Assembly (NCBI GenBank): GCA_963920635.1
Contig: OY987305.1
Span: 24,266,876-24,330,875 of the forward strand
DNA length: 64,000 nt
Source of the DNA: Pseudeuparius sepicola
Taxonomy: Eukaryota; Arthropoda; Insecta; Coleoptera; Anthribidae
Direction of reading: 5' to 3'
Below the pieces are notes generated by a model. That model was not told the DNA's origin. It made no database searches and saw nothing but the letters and a program-made list of their open reading frames with translations. Of the stretch, positions 23,121-34,399 are shown one piece after another (the first letter of the stretch is position 1; every line of letters starts with the position of its first letter). Both the position numbers and the translations under genes were made by a program.

Positions 23121-23409
23121 TGTAGAGCTTCCATCAGTTTCTAGAAATTTGCTAGAACTTTGATTTGTGCATCTGTCATTGGCCAGGAATATTCTAGAGT
23201 AGTCTCCAGGCTTCCATTTGAATATATAAGCCCTGGGAATTGGGCCTGAAGGAAGTGGAAGGTTATAACGCGATTTTAGTGCGATTTTTGGAGCTGAGAG
23301 GATATTCTTGGTCAGTGACAGTATCTGACAAGTTTATTTTTGAAGGCTAATCAATAAAGGTGGTAACCAAGACAACGAGTTTGGACTGTTATTGTTGAGA
23401 TCCAGTACA
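23121..23409 (+). promoter_or_regulatory. LTR-like promoter with heat-shock-element-like motifs
   Basis: TTTCTAGAAATTTGCTAGAAC at 23138-23158 (first 20 nt) and GAATATTCTAGA at 23187-23198 are clusters of alternating GAA/TTC units. They are followed by a TATA box, AATATATAAG at 23221-23230, and an AATAAA signal at 23353-23358. The block could be bounded by TGTA...TACA. This arrangement fits an LTR, but no tRNA-primer site follows and no flanking duplication is clear, so a solo or decayed LTR is an inference. Confidence 0.4.
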
Positions 23410-23775
23410 ATATTATGCTAAAAGTTCAACTGACAGCACTCTTCCGAAGACGTGGCATAGCTGCAGAAGAATAGTGAAGGCCAAGGTGCATCAGAATCAA
23501 CTGTCCTCGAGTCCAGTTTCCCCACTCTATTTATATTGTTTAGAACAAAGGGGAAACCAGGGCGCGGCGTCAACGTATTTTGGGTGGTCTCCCAGACTGG
23601 ATTTTGCCTACGTACATGATGATTCGCAAAGAGGATGAAACCGGTAATGGGCTGGCTGGGATTATTGTGCCTGCAGATTGTCAACAAAGATAGCAATATA
23701 TCTTTGATGTTACGTTGGTGAAGAAGGGAACTTTGATCTGCAATGTTTATTCCCAACGAAAATCAAGAACCAATA

Positions 23776-24088
23776 GTGTAGCTCAATGCCGGTAAGGGTA
23801 TTAGCCCTCGGAGTAGTTGTTTCTGTTGGTTGTATCTTTTGAATCCATTACTTTTATTATCATGTTTATTATCTTTCAAACTGCTTCCTATTTCCTGTAT
23901 TTCTTTTCTTATAAATGCCCCCAAAATAGAGAGATTCCATCAGACTCGAGACTCAAGACAGTAGTATCTGTTATTGTTAGGGTGGTTGCCATTTAGTTTC
24001 TTTAAGCACCTAAGTGTAAATCGTGTCTCAAATAAAGTATAGTTAGGTATTTTTAAATCTTATTTAATTGCAACCCTGTAACAAAATT
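23776..24088 (+). repeat. Probable LTR of a decayed Ty3/gypsy element
   Basis: Begins TGTAGCTC. It holds TATAAA at 23910-23915 and AATAAA at 24034-24039, and is followed immediately by TGGTGGCAGCAG at 24089-24100, a plausible tRNA primer-binding site. A gag relic lies directly downstream. The exact 5' boundary is inferred from the usual TG start; the 3' partner LTR was not found. Confidence 0.55.
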
Positions 24089-24296
24089 TGGTGGCAGCAG
24101 TCTAATCAGTCTTACTTCCTGAACTGGAGATGTTCGGACTTTTCAACTTTTTGTGTTTAATTGCATTGTCTATTGTTGATTTGTTTCTGCATTTTTTTTT
24201 AAATTTTTAGAATTGAATCATCTCACCATTATTATACAAGTTTACTTAATATTTTAAAATAACGTACAAGTAGGAACTAGTTACCAACAAGAAACC

Positions 24297-25135
24297 ATGT
24301 ATAATTTAAAATACATATTTTCTCTGATTCCTGAATATGAGGGAGATCCAATAGCCTTAATACTTTTGTTAATGTGTATAAAACTGCACATTTAATTTGC
24401 GAACAGGACCAAAATTTATTTTTAGTAATAAAAATTAAAAATCAGTTGACAGACATAGCAGATCAACTAATAAATAGCAGAAATTTAAATTCATAGGATG
24501 ATGTTATTAGATATTAGTTCATTTTTGTGACCCGCGAGATTTGAATACTTACTCTATTTCAAGACTTACAAATATTGAAGCAGATTCCAGGTGAAAACGG
24601 TTTAATTTTCTGTAATCGTGTCATTAACATCAATTCTAGGATGCAATCGGCAATTACAAAACAAAATTTAAGGTTCGCACAAAAACATGGTTTTGGAAGC
24701 GATTAATAGAATAAAACGAGAACTTCAATTATCCCATTTGAAAAAATCAACCATTTTCCAACCAATTGTAATTATTGTAAAAAAACAAGGACATACAATA
24801 CAAGAATGTCGAACAAGAGTTGATAATAATTCTCAGAACAGATTTCCGCAAAATAATTTTCAAAGAAACAATAATTTTACTCCCACTAATAATCATAATG
24901 ATCACAACAATTACCAAAAGCAAAACAACAATTTTCAGAATCCTCGGAGACAATTTAATTAAAATCCTCGAAATATTTTTTCTAATAACACTCCTAGGAC
25001 TCACCATATTAATTCTCATTCAAATTATTTCCCAAATCAAAACCCAACTCCCTCAACTTCTCGACAAAATCGAAACCCTAACGATAGCCTTTCTCAACCT
25101 CAATATCAACCTAGAATGAATTTTCGTCCAACATT
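24297..25135 (+). pseudogene. Gag relic of a Ty3/gypsy-type retrotransposon
   Basis: Starts with a possible initiator and a segment reading IPEYEGDPIALI, the typical gag opening motif (hydrophobic-P-x-[FY]-x-G-D). A frameshift follows, then ICEQDQNLFLVIKIKNQLTD, the position of the capsid helix region, then stops. From about 24740 the frames become Asn/Gln/Pro-rich (NNFQRNNNFTPTNNHNDHNN), like the tail of errantivirus gag. No protease or reverse transcriptase follows, so this is a 5' fragment of an element. It lies downstream of the TGGTGGCAGCAG primer site. Confidence 0.7.
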
Positions 25136-25204
25136 AAAGATCTATCTCTTTAATAAATTCAGTACCACTCTACAATGTAATTTTTAAAAATGAAACCCTA
25201 TGAA

Positions 25205-25470
25205 AGACTTTATTACATTATAACGTTGAATGAAGCTAATACCCACGCTTTGGTATCGTATGTCGTGGGTTCGATTCCCACCACGTTAAGTGCCCTGGGT
25301 GTTGTGTTTGTATTTAGGTTTAAGTTTAGATTTAGGACTTACAAGTCGATTCTGACAGGACATGGCGAAAAGCCAGACGGTTCCTGTCAGAAAAATAAGG
25401 TGGAAGCGCAACTGCGTGGTCCGCGGTACTGGGTAAATTACCGTAGCAGTATAGCCCAATAAAAAAAACG
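25205..25470 (+). mobile_element. Second tRNA-like SINE candidate
   Basis: GTGGGTTCGATTCCCACCACG at 25264-25284 (first 20 nt at 25264) is a canonical T-arm/B-box with a 5-bp stem. The upstream half is too diverged to fold as a full tRNA. About 170 bp of unrelated body follow and the unit ends in an A-rich tail (CCCAATAAAAAAAACG). This differs in sequence from the SINE at 9.9 kb. B-box plus body plus A-tail suggests a SINE; a tRNA gene is excluded by the missing arms. Confidence 0.5.
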
Positions 25471-25688
25471 AAATATGTTCTAGCAATCAATCTTGAATAA
25501 TATACAATGGAAAATATTTTTGGAGTAAGCATCTCAGAACAATACTGAATAGAAATATTTTAAATAGTAAACAAGGTTAAGGGTAAAAACAAGGTTGAGA
25601 TCAAGGTGATGCTTGAGGTTGATAGATTTCCCATAAATGTGACTGTACTAATTTATCGTTAATAAAGGAATAAGCGCGCCGCTTTGTA

Positions 25689-26796
25689 CAGGATGTCCCG
25701 TTAATAATGGTCCATAGAGCAACTGCACATATTTGGAGCCAAAATATGACGATTGAGGCTAATATATGTATATGCCTTATAGAAATGTTGTTTGTTTAAG
25801 CTGCTGAATTGAAATTTGGCACTGCTGTGCTTTTGGGGATGGAAAATAAGCTAAAAATATCAATTTTGCTGTATCTCACAGAGGGCGCCACTTGCGCTGT
25901 TTTTGGATCGTGTTTTTACTCTACTTAACTTTTTTGAGGTTATCTTTTTGATGTTGCAGGGCCATCATTTTAAGGCATCTTTTTATTCTGCAACAAAAAG
26001 GTACTCTGGTTTCATAACGATCAAATCAACCGTTTGCCTTGAAATTGCCAAAACCTGCCCCAAAACACCTGTTGGACTTCAATATTCGAAACATAAAATT
26101 TTCACCTGCCGCTTTCAAATGTTACAAATCGACTGTACATTCAAAATGAAGAAAAAAATGCCAGATGGGCATTGGTCGAAACACCATTCGTTTTCTTGAA
26201 ATAGAGTGTCCAAATTTTGCCAAGTTTCAATCCGTTCCATTTTGAAAACAAAACATTTTTGGTACATTGTTCAGTTCGTAGCAATTTTTTTCTCACTTTA
26301 AATGGTACAGTGAATCTGTAACATTTGAAAGTAGCAGGTAAAAATTTTATTTTTCGAATGTTGGAGTCTATATGTATTTCGGGGCACATTTTGCTAATTT
26401 CAACGCAAACGGTTGATTTGATCGTAATGAAACAAGAGTACCTTTTTGTTGCAGAATGAAAAGATGCCTTAAAAAGATGGACCTGAAACATCAAAAAGAT
26501 AACCTGCAACATCGAAAAGATAACCTCAAAGAAGTTAGTGGCGCCCTCTGTGAGATACAGCAAAATTGATATTTTTATTTATTTTATTCCCCATCCCCAA
26601 AAACACAGCAGTGCCAAATTTCAGTCCAGCAGCTTCATTATTTTGGGAGATGTAGCCATAATTCAATTTCAAAAAATGAACTTGTATCTCTTAAACAAAC
26701 AACATTTCTATAGGTAAGGCATATTAGCCTCAATCGTCATATTTTGGCCCCAAATATGTGCAGTTGCTCTATGGACGATTATTAACGGGACACCCT
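25689..26796. mobile_element. 1.1-kb fold-back element with CAGGATGTCCCG-type ends at a TA target
   Basis: Left end CAGGATGTCCCGTTAATAAT and right end ATTAACGGGACACCCTA are inverted copies. Symmetry continues through GGTCCATAGAGCAACTGCAC, CATATTTGGxxCCAAAATATGACG and CAGCAGTGCCAAATTTCAG-type sequence to a centre near 26240. TA dinucleotides flank both ends (25687-25688 and 26797-26798). The interior has no transposase. A truncated relative is at 6105-6465. The TA target and TIR style suggest mobilisation by a Tc1/mariner-type enzyme. Confidence 0.8.
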
Positions 26797-26849
26797 ATAT
26801 AAAGTAATCAGGTGACGAACTAGGAGTCGATATTAGATAGCGGAGTGGA

Positions 26850-27720
26850 TCGGATGGAAATAAACTAAATCTTTGTTGATTAAACACCTTACCTGCTACA
26901 CCTGTATTATTGTTTTCAGGGTATACCGAAACATTGGAACACACAAAGGATTCCAAGGTTGCTTGAAAAAACTGAAGATCGGTAGAGAAGAGATTGATCT
27001 GCACATGAACAGGTAATCATTTAAGTGTATTAATATGAAGTAAGTGTTTGGCAATTTTAATAAGTATACCTATTAATACTTGAGCAAGATGCAATTTTAT
27101 TAACTGTAAAAATAAGACTTTTTATTTGCCGAAGAACCTAATCCTGAAGTCTGCCATTAACAGTTTCCCAAATATTTCCTATCATAAGCCACCAACATTC
27201 TTTTTGCATATCAATTTGCTAAATTTGCACAAAATTTATATACTTGGCTATTATTTAAGTTTCCTGATGTTAATATTCTAGACAAGATTCTTCTAGATTT
27301 TCCATGTTAGAACAAATAACGGCGAAAGACATTTTCCGCATTTTCTGCCTAATTTCTTCTTCTCATTTGTGTGATTTGTGGACACAATCTCTAACTGCTC
27401 TCTAATACTTTAGGCCAAAATTGTAGCTGCATAAGTTATTAAGATTAAATAAATTCACTCTAAAAGCAGCACCGCTTTGTTATATGACATAACGTCAAAT
27501 TCATAAATCAACACTTTTTGTTTTGATCAAGTCTAATATGAGGTTAAGGGCTTTTTCCTTTCCTCGAGTACCTAAAGCTGTTAAGAATTTAAACCTTGAA
27601 AATAGAACAGATTTTGGAAGAGAACGATGCATTTTTCAGCTAATTTTCAAGGGGATTCTTTTCCTCAAGATAAGTAGAGTCAACAAAAAGAAATTGTAAC
27701 TTTATAATGGCGTGCATATT
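26850..27720. other. No gene recognised
   Basis: AT-rich DNA with no splice-bounded or homologous frame that I can support. Confidence 0.45.
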
Positions 27721-27726
27721 TTCTAT

Positions 27727-27890
27727 AGGGTGTCAAACTTGAGCAAAATACGAAGTTTAAAGATATCTGGCGAGTCAAGCGTACCATGGAATACCCTCAA
27801 AACAGCTGAGTGGTCAACAGGACCAGTCAAAGTGTAGGTGTGCAAAGATTAAATACAAAAATGTACAGGGTATTTTTCTGTGAGAAATCT
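27727..27890 (+). repeat. Dispersed repeat, inverted second copy at 61455-61640
   Basis: GAGCAAAAT..GAA.TT.AAA..ATATCTGGC, CCATGGAAT.CCCT.AAA and GTGTGCAAAGAT..AATACAAAAA precede TACAGGGTATTTTTCT in this copy. The same order occurs on the opposite strand at 61455-61640, roughly 75-80% identical. The far copy is nested in another transposon. Confidence 0.7.
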
Positions 27891-28369
27891 CAAAACTTTG
27901 AATTTTTATGAAACTCTCTACTGGTCAAGGGTGCTCTGGAATTTTTGAAAAAATATTAATAAACACAATAGTAATTCATTTTTTACAAAATGCCAACCAT
28001 AAAGTAAAAACAATTACAGTTATTGGGCATTTCTCAACTCAAGTCACTGTCTAAGATGATATAGTTTTATGCGTTTCTTATTGTGGCACACCACTGGTGT
28101 GACACCAGCTACCTTAACTCATATGAATTTACTTACTGGCAGGCTTCTGTATTTTTTAGACTTAGTTCGTTTACAGTGTCTCGGCAGGTTTCGATATACT
28201 CGATTTTTGGCCCCCAAAAAATTCTATACTTTGAGATGGCACAGTTACGGCCCTATGAACAATGGTCCTGATTGTGTGAAAGTGCGTACAAAGTGCTGAA
28301 GCAATCGCCGCCCTGTAAGTGTCGAATACATTGTTTTAAAAACTTATTTTTCGAAATAGTTAATTTAAC

Positions 28370-29660
28370 TGGCGCAGTCGGTAGAACGTGCGTCCAGTTT
28401 CCGCGTTCGTAGTAGTTTGGAATCGCCGCGGTATTGGCACCGCTTACTACCGCGTCGCGAGGAGCTGAATAATTTTAATTCTGAAGACGTCGTCCAGCAA
28501 CCCTATTCTTCCAGCTTCGCAACACTACAGCAGCTACATCGAAAACATTGTTCACCTAGTCAATCCGAAGTGTATTTTCAAGTTATTGAAGAAGCTTTTG
28601 ATTTTGAGATATATTTTTGATTTTTTAATATTTTTGACGAGCAATAACGATATTGAGAATTTTTCGAGTTTGTTTTTTAGGAATCTAAGTTTTGACGAAT
28701 AAAGTTCAGTTGACGTTAACCAAGTTAGTAAAATAAGTAACGAAATACAAGAAACTATCACAATGCCGAACATTAATGATGATATTAACTCCCAATGCCT
28801 ATTCCTAATTTTGACGGCAATATAACTTCTTTGCCGAAGTTTAGTTCGTCAAGAGATTACCTTTTTGAAATTTATAGTAGGTTCAGAGATGAATTATTGT
28901 AGAATTATTTAGTTAGAGCGGTTCAGACGAAACTCACTGGACGCGCGAAGTTGTTAATAGATTGCCGCAATGAGCTAAATAGGTGGCAAAAACTAAAAGA
29001 CGCGATAAATCAATGCTTTTGCGATCGTCGCAATGTAGAGTGCCTAGAGCAAGCCACAGCTAGGCCATATCTCCTTTAGCTTTTGCAAAACGACTTCGGG
29101 TTATGAGGAGTAATCTGAGGCAGAAAGTAAATTCTCATATTTAGTTAACCCAAGCTGCTAAAGATATTTACGCTAGACAGTATGACGAATTATGTTTAAG
29201 GATTCTCGTCAGAGGTTTAATAGGTCCCATTCAGACCCTTATTCGTTTAAAACAACCTGTAACCCTCCAAGATGCAGTGACTTTATTATTCAAGAACAAA
29301 ATTTTAATTACACACAGAATAGTTTTATTAATAATGCACAACGTAATTTTCGAAGTTCTTCCCAAAGTATCCACGAATAAGCATCCAAAATTCTTATCGG
29401 AACAATTATTCTCAAAGTAATTTTTCTTGTCCTAACTGTCAAAACAATTTTCAAAATTATTTCCCTCGTCCTAATTATCAAAATAACTTCCAAAGGAATA
29501 ATTACCAAACTTATAATAACCAATCTAGGAACAATTTCCAAAATCAAAATTTTTAAACTGGGCCGGTTTTTCCGAGTCAACCCATAAACATTCAACCAAA
29601 CTTTAATAATCAAAAAAGACATTTCCCAACTAATCGACCCTTAATGTTTTGCGAATCACT
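28370..29660 (+). pseudogene. Errantivirus-like primer site and gag relic
   Basis: TGGCGCAGTCG at 28370-28380 matches the errantivirus primer-binding site seen in the element at 47.8-54.4 kb and follows an LTR-like AT-rich end. Downstream, broken frames give LPKFSSSRDYLFEIY, then QTKLTGRAKLLIDCRNELNR, clearly parallel to the KLTGRAK segment of the 53-kb gag, then GLIGPIQTLIRLKQPVTLQDA, parallel to its GLREPLGSTIRAMRPTTLALA segment. The end is an Asn/Gln/Phe-rich tail (about 29390-29560). Several stops and frameshifts; no pol follows. It is a diverged relative, not a recent copy, of the 53-kb element. Confidence 0.75.
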
Positions 29661-31205
29661 TCCCATATAACAACCAATTTATTTATTTTTTCTTTTTTAG
29701 TATATTGCACTTAAAGAGCTCTACTCACTGATGTGCATTTTTTATTTAGGCCCTTTGCATGGCCCGCTATGATATAAGACGTAATCCCAAAAAATGGCGA
29801 AAACCTATTAGGCATTTTTTAAAGAAAAAAACTAATTGTCCAATCGATTCAGCCATGCTTCAAAACTTTTAATACCAAGTTTCAAAGTTGCATCTTATTA
29901 AGAGTGTTTATAATTTAGGCGCAAATTTCCAAAAATAACAATATTTGCGGGCACAGGATAAGACATTTTATTGATATTTTTTTCTTTCGATAGAGGTGTA
30001 CCGGGTGACCCAATAAGACTGTTCCTCGGCCATATCTCGGGAACCGTTCGTCGTATGACTTTGATGTAAAAAAAGTTATTGAGTAAATCGGCCATGAAGA
30101 ATCGCAGGAAAATATTTTCAAGTTCTACAAATGACCACCAGAGGGCGTAACTGCCATCTTAAATTTTTAAATTGCATTTTCTATAAATTTCGCATAATAA
30201 TCAAAAAATCTATTTTCCACATTTGTAAAGAGAACCAGTTTATCTATCATTTTCGTAAAAACAAAATTTCAGTTATTTCGAAAACAAAGATGGTGTGTTC
30301 AATTGTTTCTGCAATAACCTGCTTTAACTTCTTAACGGTTTGACCGATTTTAACAAATTTGGTATCTTTGAAAAGAGCATTCCTTGGGCCATAATGAACA
30401 ACCAAAATATAGTTAATGTAGTTGAATCCTTCTCCGCCAGGGGGCTAGTTTTGACACCATGGCCCAAATTCCAAAAAAAAATCAAAAAAATCAAATGGAA
30501 TAATATGACTTTTTCTTTATGAAAAAGTAGCCAAATAACATCCAGATAGGACAGTACAAACCGTTTTTCAAAATCTCGTTCCTAACCTCAAATTTTGGGA
30601 AAATGAGAATAATGGATGTTTGAAGGCTAAGGACCGCGCGGTAAATTTCCTAAAACTACTAAAAATTTAGCTACAAAATGAATAAGATGTTAAAGAGACA
30701 ATTGTGAGTCTAAATAGAATTCATTTAGGTATTATTTAAAAATATATATATCATCAGAACATTAATGTTGCTCCAAAGGGACTAAATGCATTTGGAACTT
30801 ATTAATCCACTTTAATATTACTCTCGTAATTCTAACCTTTAGTTTAAAAAGTAAGCCTAAAAACCCAAATAGGTATACTATATCCAAATTCGAATATGTT
30901 AGACCATATATTTTGGAACCAACAAAGATTCTTTGTAAAATTTGATGCCCCAAATCTAGCATTTTTCGTAAAGTTTTAAGCTGTTTTTTTTTGGAATATG
31001 GTGTGTGGTCCTGGAAAAAGAAAGATAGGTAGGTAGTTCAGTTCACCTCTGCAAAAAAAATATATTTGAAAATTAAAAAGTATAAGGTGTAACTTTTTAA
31101 TCGCAATAATAAAAAAACAAGGTAAGTCTTGGCTTGGTTTTAAAGTAAAGTAAAAGCACGGTACACTTTTAAGTAGGCCTTGGAAAATTAAACAAATGAA
31201 ACACG

Positions 31206-31680
31206 ATGCATTATAAAATGACACCCGCCCATTATGCCCTTGCTGTTAGCCAGTATTTAGATGCCACCTTCCCTGACCGTTGGATCGGTAGAGGAAGCCT
31301 GTTCCCTTGGCCTCCAAGGCAAGTTTTTGTAATGTTATTCGCTGTAAAAATACTTAAGTATTTAACACAAGAATCTTTAGATGTTGCCTTTTGGAATGAT
31401 TCTGTTTATAATTGCGCACATATTAAAATTTAATAAATATTTCTAGGTCTGCCTTGATTTTTATCTCTGGGGAAGAATAATTAAGGATATAGTCTTTGCA
31501 ACAAGGCCAACTTCCCGCGAGGATAATATGATTGCAAGAATTAGGAATGCCATCTTGAACATCCCAAGAGCTGAAATTGAGACTGCTGTTCTTTCAACAC
31601 ATCAGCGTCTTCAGATGTGCATCCAAAATAACGGAGGCCATTTTGAACACCTGGGTCGCCATGTCGCCATTAGTGTCCGA
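31206..31680 (+). pseudogene. C-terminal Tc1/mariner-like transposase fragment
   Basis: Reads MTPAHYALAVSQYLDATFPD then RWIGRGSLFPWPPR, the region around the second catalytic Asp. That Asp is lost: the expected QQDG is replaced. After an interruption it resumes with LDFYLWGRIIKDIVFATRPT, then IPRAEIETAVLSTHQRLQMC and NNGGHFEHL, the standard end of an insect mariner-like family. The interruption 31319-31446 starts GCAAGT and ends TTTCTAG, so it could be a GC-AG intron. The conserved DLTP segment before LDFYLW is missing and the frame shifts. It lies exactly between the two arms of the fold-back at 30001-32821, so it probably belongs to that element. Confidence 0.75.
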
Positions 31681-31696
31681 GATAAAAAGCGTCCGA

Positions 31697-31930
31697 CACA
31701 AAAAAATATATATCCTTCCAGTAAAATAAAAAATATATAAAATTATACCGTTAGCCCGTTATAGAGGGATTGGTGTTCTCGAAAACATAAACAAGTTGTA
31801 AAAATCCGTGGTCGCTTGGCGACTATAGCGAGTGGAAGCAACGGGGTGCTTCTGGGTAAGCACACGAAAACCGGCACGCAACAATTTTCTATGGGCGTTG
31901 CGCCTCTTATTATTCCTCACTCAACGATTA
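31697..31930. repeat. Second copy of the ~215-bp dispersed repeat (first at 6466-6690)
   Basis: Nearly identical to the 6.5-kb copy. It lies directly after the transposase fragment, inside the loop of the 30001-32821 fold-back. Confidence 0.75.
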
Positions 31931-33224
31931 TACCTACTAAAATCTTTGTAAATGGTTCCAAAATATATGGTCTAACATATTTGAATTTGGATATAGTAGG
32001 TATACCTATTTGGGTTTTTAGGTTTACTTTTTAAACTAAAGGTTAGAATTACGAGAGTAATATTAAAGTGACTTAATAAGTTCAAAATGCGTTTAGTCCC
32101 TTTGGAGCAACATGAATGTTGTGATGATATATATATTTTAAATAATACCTATTTAGACTCACAATTGTCTCTTTAACATCTTATTCATTTTGTAGCTAAA
32201 TTTTTAGTAGTTTTAGGAAATTTACCGCGCGGTCCTTGGCCTTCAAACATCCATTATTCTCATTTTCCCAATATTTGAGGTTAGGAACGAGATTTTGAAA
32301 AACCGTTTTCACTGGCCTATTTGGATGTTATTTGGCTACTTTTTCATAAAGAAAAAGTCATACCATTCCATTTGATTTTTTTGTTTTTTTTTGGAATTTG
32401 GGTCATGGTGTCAAAACTAGCCCCTGGGGGAGAATGATTCAACTAAATCACTATATTTTGGTTGATCATTATTGCATAAGGAATGCTCTTTCCAACGATA
32501 CCAAATTTGTTAAAATCGGTCAAACCGTTAAGAAGTTAAAGCAGGTTATTGCAAAAACAATTGAACACCCCCCACCATCTTTGTTTTTGAAATAACTGAA
32601 ATTTTGTTTTTACGAAAATGATAGATAAACTGGTTCTCTTTACAAATGTGGAAAAAAGTTTTTGTTTATTATGCGAAATTTATAGAAAATGCAATTTAAA
32701 TTTTAAAATATTTTCCTGCGATTCTTCATGGCCGATTTACCCAATAATTTTTTTACACCAAAGTCATACGACGAACGGTTCCCGAGTTATGGCCGAGGAA
32801 CAGTCTTATTGGGTCACCCGGTACAACGGCTTTTGAAACTACACTATTTTTTATTGGCCTAGTTCATACAGAGCGTTCGTAAAAAAAAGTCTAATTTAAG
32901 GAAATATCCATTTTTTTTCGTTTATTTTTAACAAAAGAAATTAAACTGGACATAACAACTAACAGCAAAATAACCAAATAAATCAAAATTTTCGTATTTT
33001 CTATTTTCCCTCCTTCAACTTGAATACATTTTTCTAAATTACATAATTAATGCCGCACAATGGGTTTGACAGGCAAGTTTTAATTTTCTCGCCATTTAGT
33101 TATCACTTCGTTTAATAACCTCTGGCCAAATAGAAAACTGAAGGTGACATTTTTTTAAATTAAATCAATTCATCTCATTAAACTGTGGCAGATACAAAAG
33201 AATATCAAGAGGTAGTTTCCCTTT

Positions 33225-33868
33225 AAAAATTTATTATTATTATATTTTTCCCCGGTCGGAGAGACCTTTACCCCGGCCTAAGATTTTACCTGCGTCACTC
33301 GCCGTGCATCCTCGAAGGATAGGTGGCGCAGGGTGCCGGCATCCCCGCCGCCGGCCCGCGCCCTCCGATTCACGTGGGCAGTGACGGAGCTGGCCTGTCA
33401 CAAACCCTGAAGGCTCCACACGTCCGCGCGGTTAGCAGTCGTGGAACCCGGAATCGTGTGCCCTGAGTAAACGGAGCGAAACGAGGATGACGATCTTTTG
33501 CATCCTACCTGAGTAAACGGAGCGAAACGAGGATGACGATCTTTTGCATCCTACCTGCTAGTAGGCTAGCCTTGTCTGGGCAGGCCGGTATGGTCTTTAG
33601 AGATGAGAGCAGCGTCTACCTAGTGTCCCCAAGGGCCCCAATGATCAACACCGCTAGCTTCATAGAGTGGTCCCGCTCTACGTGCTGCCTTAAATAGAAA
33701 TGATCGGACACCTGATGTTTCGTGGTTTCCGCAGGACGCACTCAAGACCACTCTTCTGTGTAGACACTCCAAGTTCAAGAGTCTCCGACCCCCTGGTTGC
33801 GCGGGAGGTACAACCTGGGGACAGACGCCTTGCTTATTATTATTAGTACCTGTTATCATCTCCGCCAC
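33225..33868 (-). repeat. GC-rich probable non-LTR retrotransposon 3' end
   Basis: A sharply GC-rich block in AT-rich surroundings. It ends, read on the minus strand, in an AAT-type microsatellite (33225-33245), as expected for a retroposon tail. The minus strand keeps an open frame at the upstream end (33868-33620) with KAARRAGPLYEASGVDHWGP, but I do not recognise the family. Contains the 46-bp tandem duplication listed separately. Confidence 0.45.
33462..33553. repeat. Perfect tandem duplication, 2 x 46 bp
   Basis: Unit CCTGAGTAAACGGAGCGAAA... ending CATCCTA occurs at 33462-33507 and 33508-33553 with no difference that I can see. Variable tandem units are common in 3' untranslated regions of non-LTR elements. 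Confidence 0.9.
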
Positions 33869-34126
33869 TGGCTATTTTGGCACTTGATCAATGCATGGTG
33901 TGTACCAAATTTCGTTTGAATATCTTTAACGATTGAACAAATAGGTATAACATAAAACGTTAACATTTTTGTATCTCGAAAACGAGGCGGCTGTGGAAAA
34001 ATACCACAAAATAGTGTTATTTTATGATTTTATATCACATGTTGAAGTATCCCAGAATAAAACTTAATCACCATGTATTTTGTTATCACTAATCCGGGGT
34101 CCATTATGTCCTCATCTGCCCCACAG

Positions 34127-34398
34127 TAACGACATGGTGCTGGAGACCAGGAACATCCACGATTGCAGCCAGCACGCGTGTTCGGCGTCGCCGTGCGAGA
34201 ACGGGGGGCTCTGCGTACCCTCCGGGGACATATTCGCCTGCGAGTGCCCCGAGGAGTATGGAGGCCCTTTTTGCGAGCACACCGGCGACCCTTGCTTCTC
34301 CAACCCTTGTCCCTTCGGCGCCAAGTGCCGGCCACTGGACGTGAAGTCCTTCGTCTGCGTCTGCAGGCCAGGCAGCAGTGGAAAGCGATGCGAAGTTG
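34127..34398 (+). CDS. Internal exon encoding two EGF-like domains (host gene)
   Basis: A 272-bp exon bounded by a pyrimidine-rich acceptor (…CTCATCTGCCCCACAG, ending 34126) and a strong donor (GTGAGT at 34399). It starts in phase 2 and ends in phase 1 with one uninterrupted frame. It encodes two consecutive EGF-like modules, each with the six-cysteine pattern. The first is CSASPCENGGLC with ACECPEEYGGPFC; the second is CFSNPCPFGAKC with VCVCRPGSSGKRC. EGF modules are extracellular, disulphide-bonded and calcium- or protein-binding, so the parent is a secreted or membrane protein with an EGF array. Codon third positions are strongly GC-rich, unlike the surroundings, which fits purifying selection on a host gene. 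No neighbouring exon is identifiable in the window, so the introns are long and filled with transposons. Candidates include matrix or eyes-shut/agrin-type proteins, but I cannot choose. Confidence 0.9.
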
Positions 34399-34399
34399 G

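Larger units (their letters stand above)
30001..32821. mobile_element. 2.8-kb fold-back transposon with a Tc1/mariner-like transposase relic at its centre
   Basis: Ends CCGGGTGACCCAATAAGACT and its complement (…GGTCACCCGG at 32812-32821) lie between TA dinucleotides (29999-30000 and 32822-32823). The arms, ~900 bp each (30001 to ~30930 and ~31940 to 32821), are ~93-95% identical, with matched blocks such as GACCGCGCGGTAAATTTCCT and GTTGCTCCAAAGGGACTAAA. The ~1-kb centre holds a transposase fragment (31206-31680) and a copy of the repeat also found at 6466-6690. This is larger than a MITE and may be a decayed near-autonomous form of the fold-back family. Confidence 0.8.

Noticed and set aside
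24747..25119. Hydrophobic frames rich in Ile/Leu opposite or beside the gag tail as membrane proteins
   Set aside because: They are out-of-frame translations of the Asn/Gln-rich gag tail (AAT/ATT repeats read in other frames).
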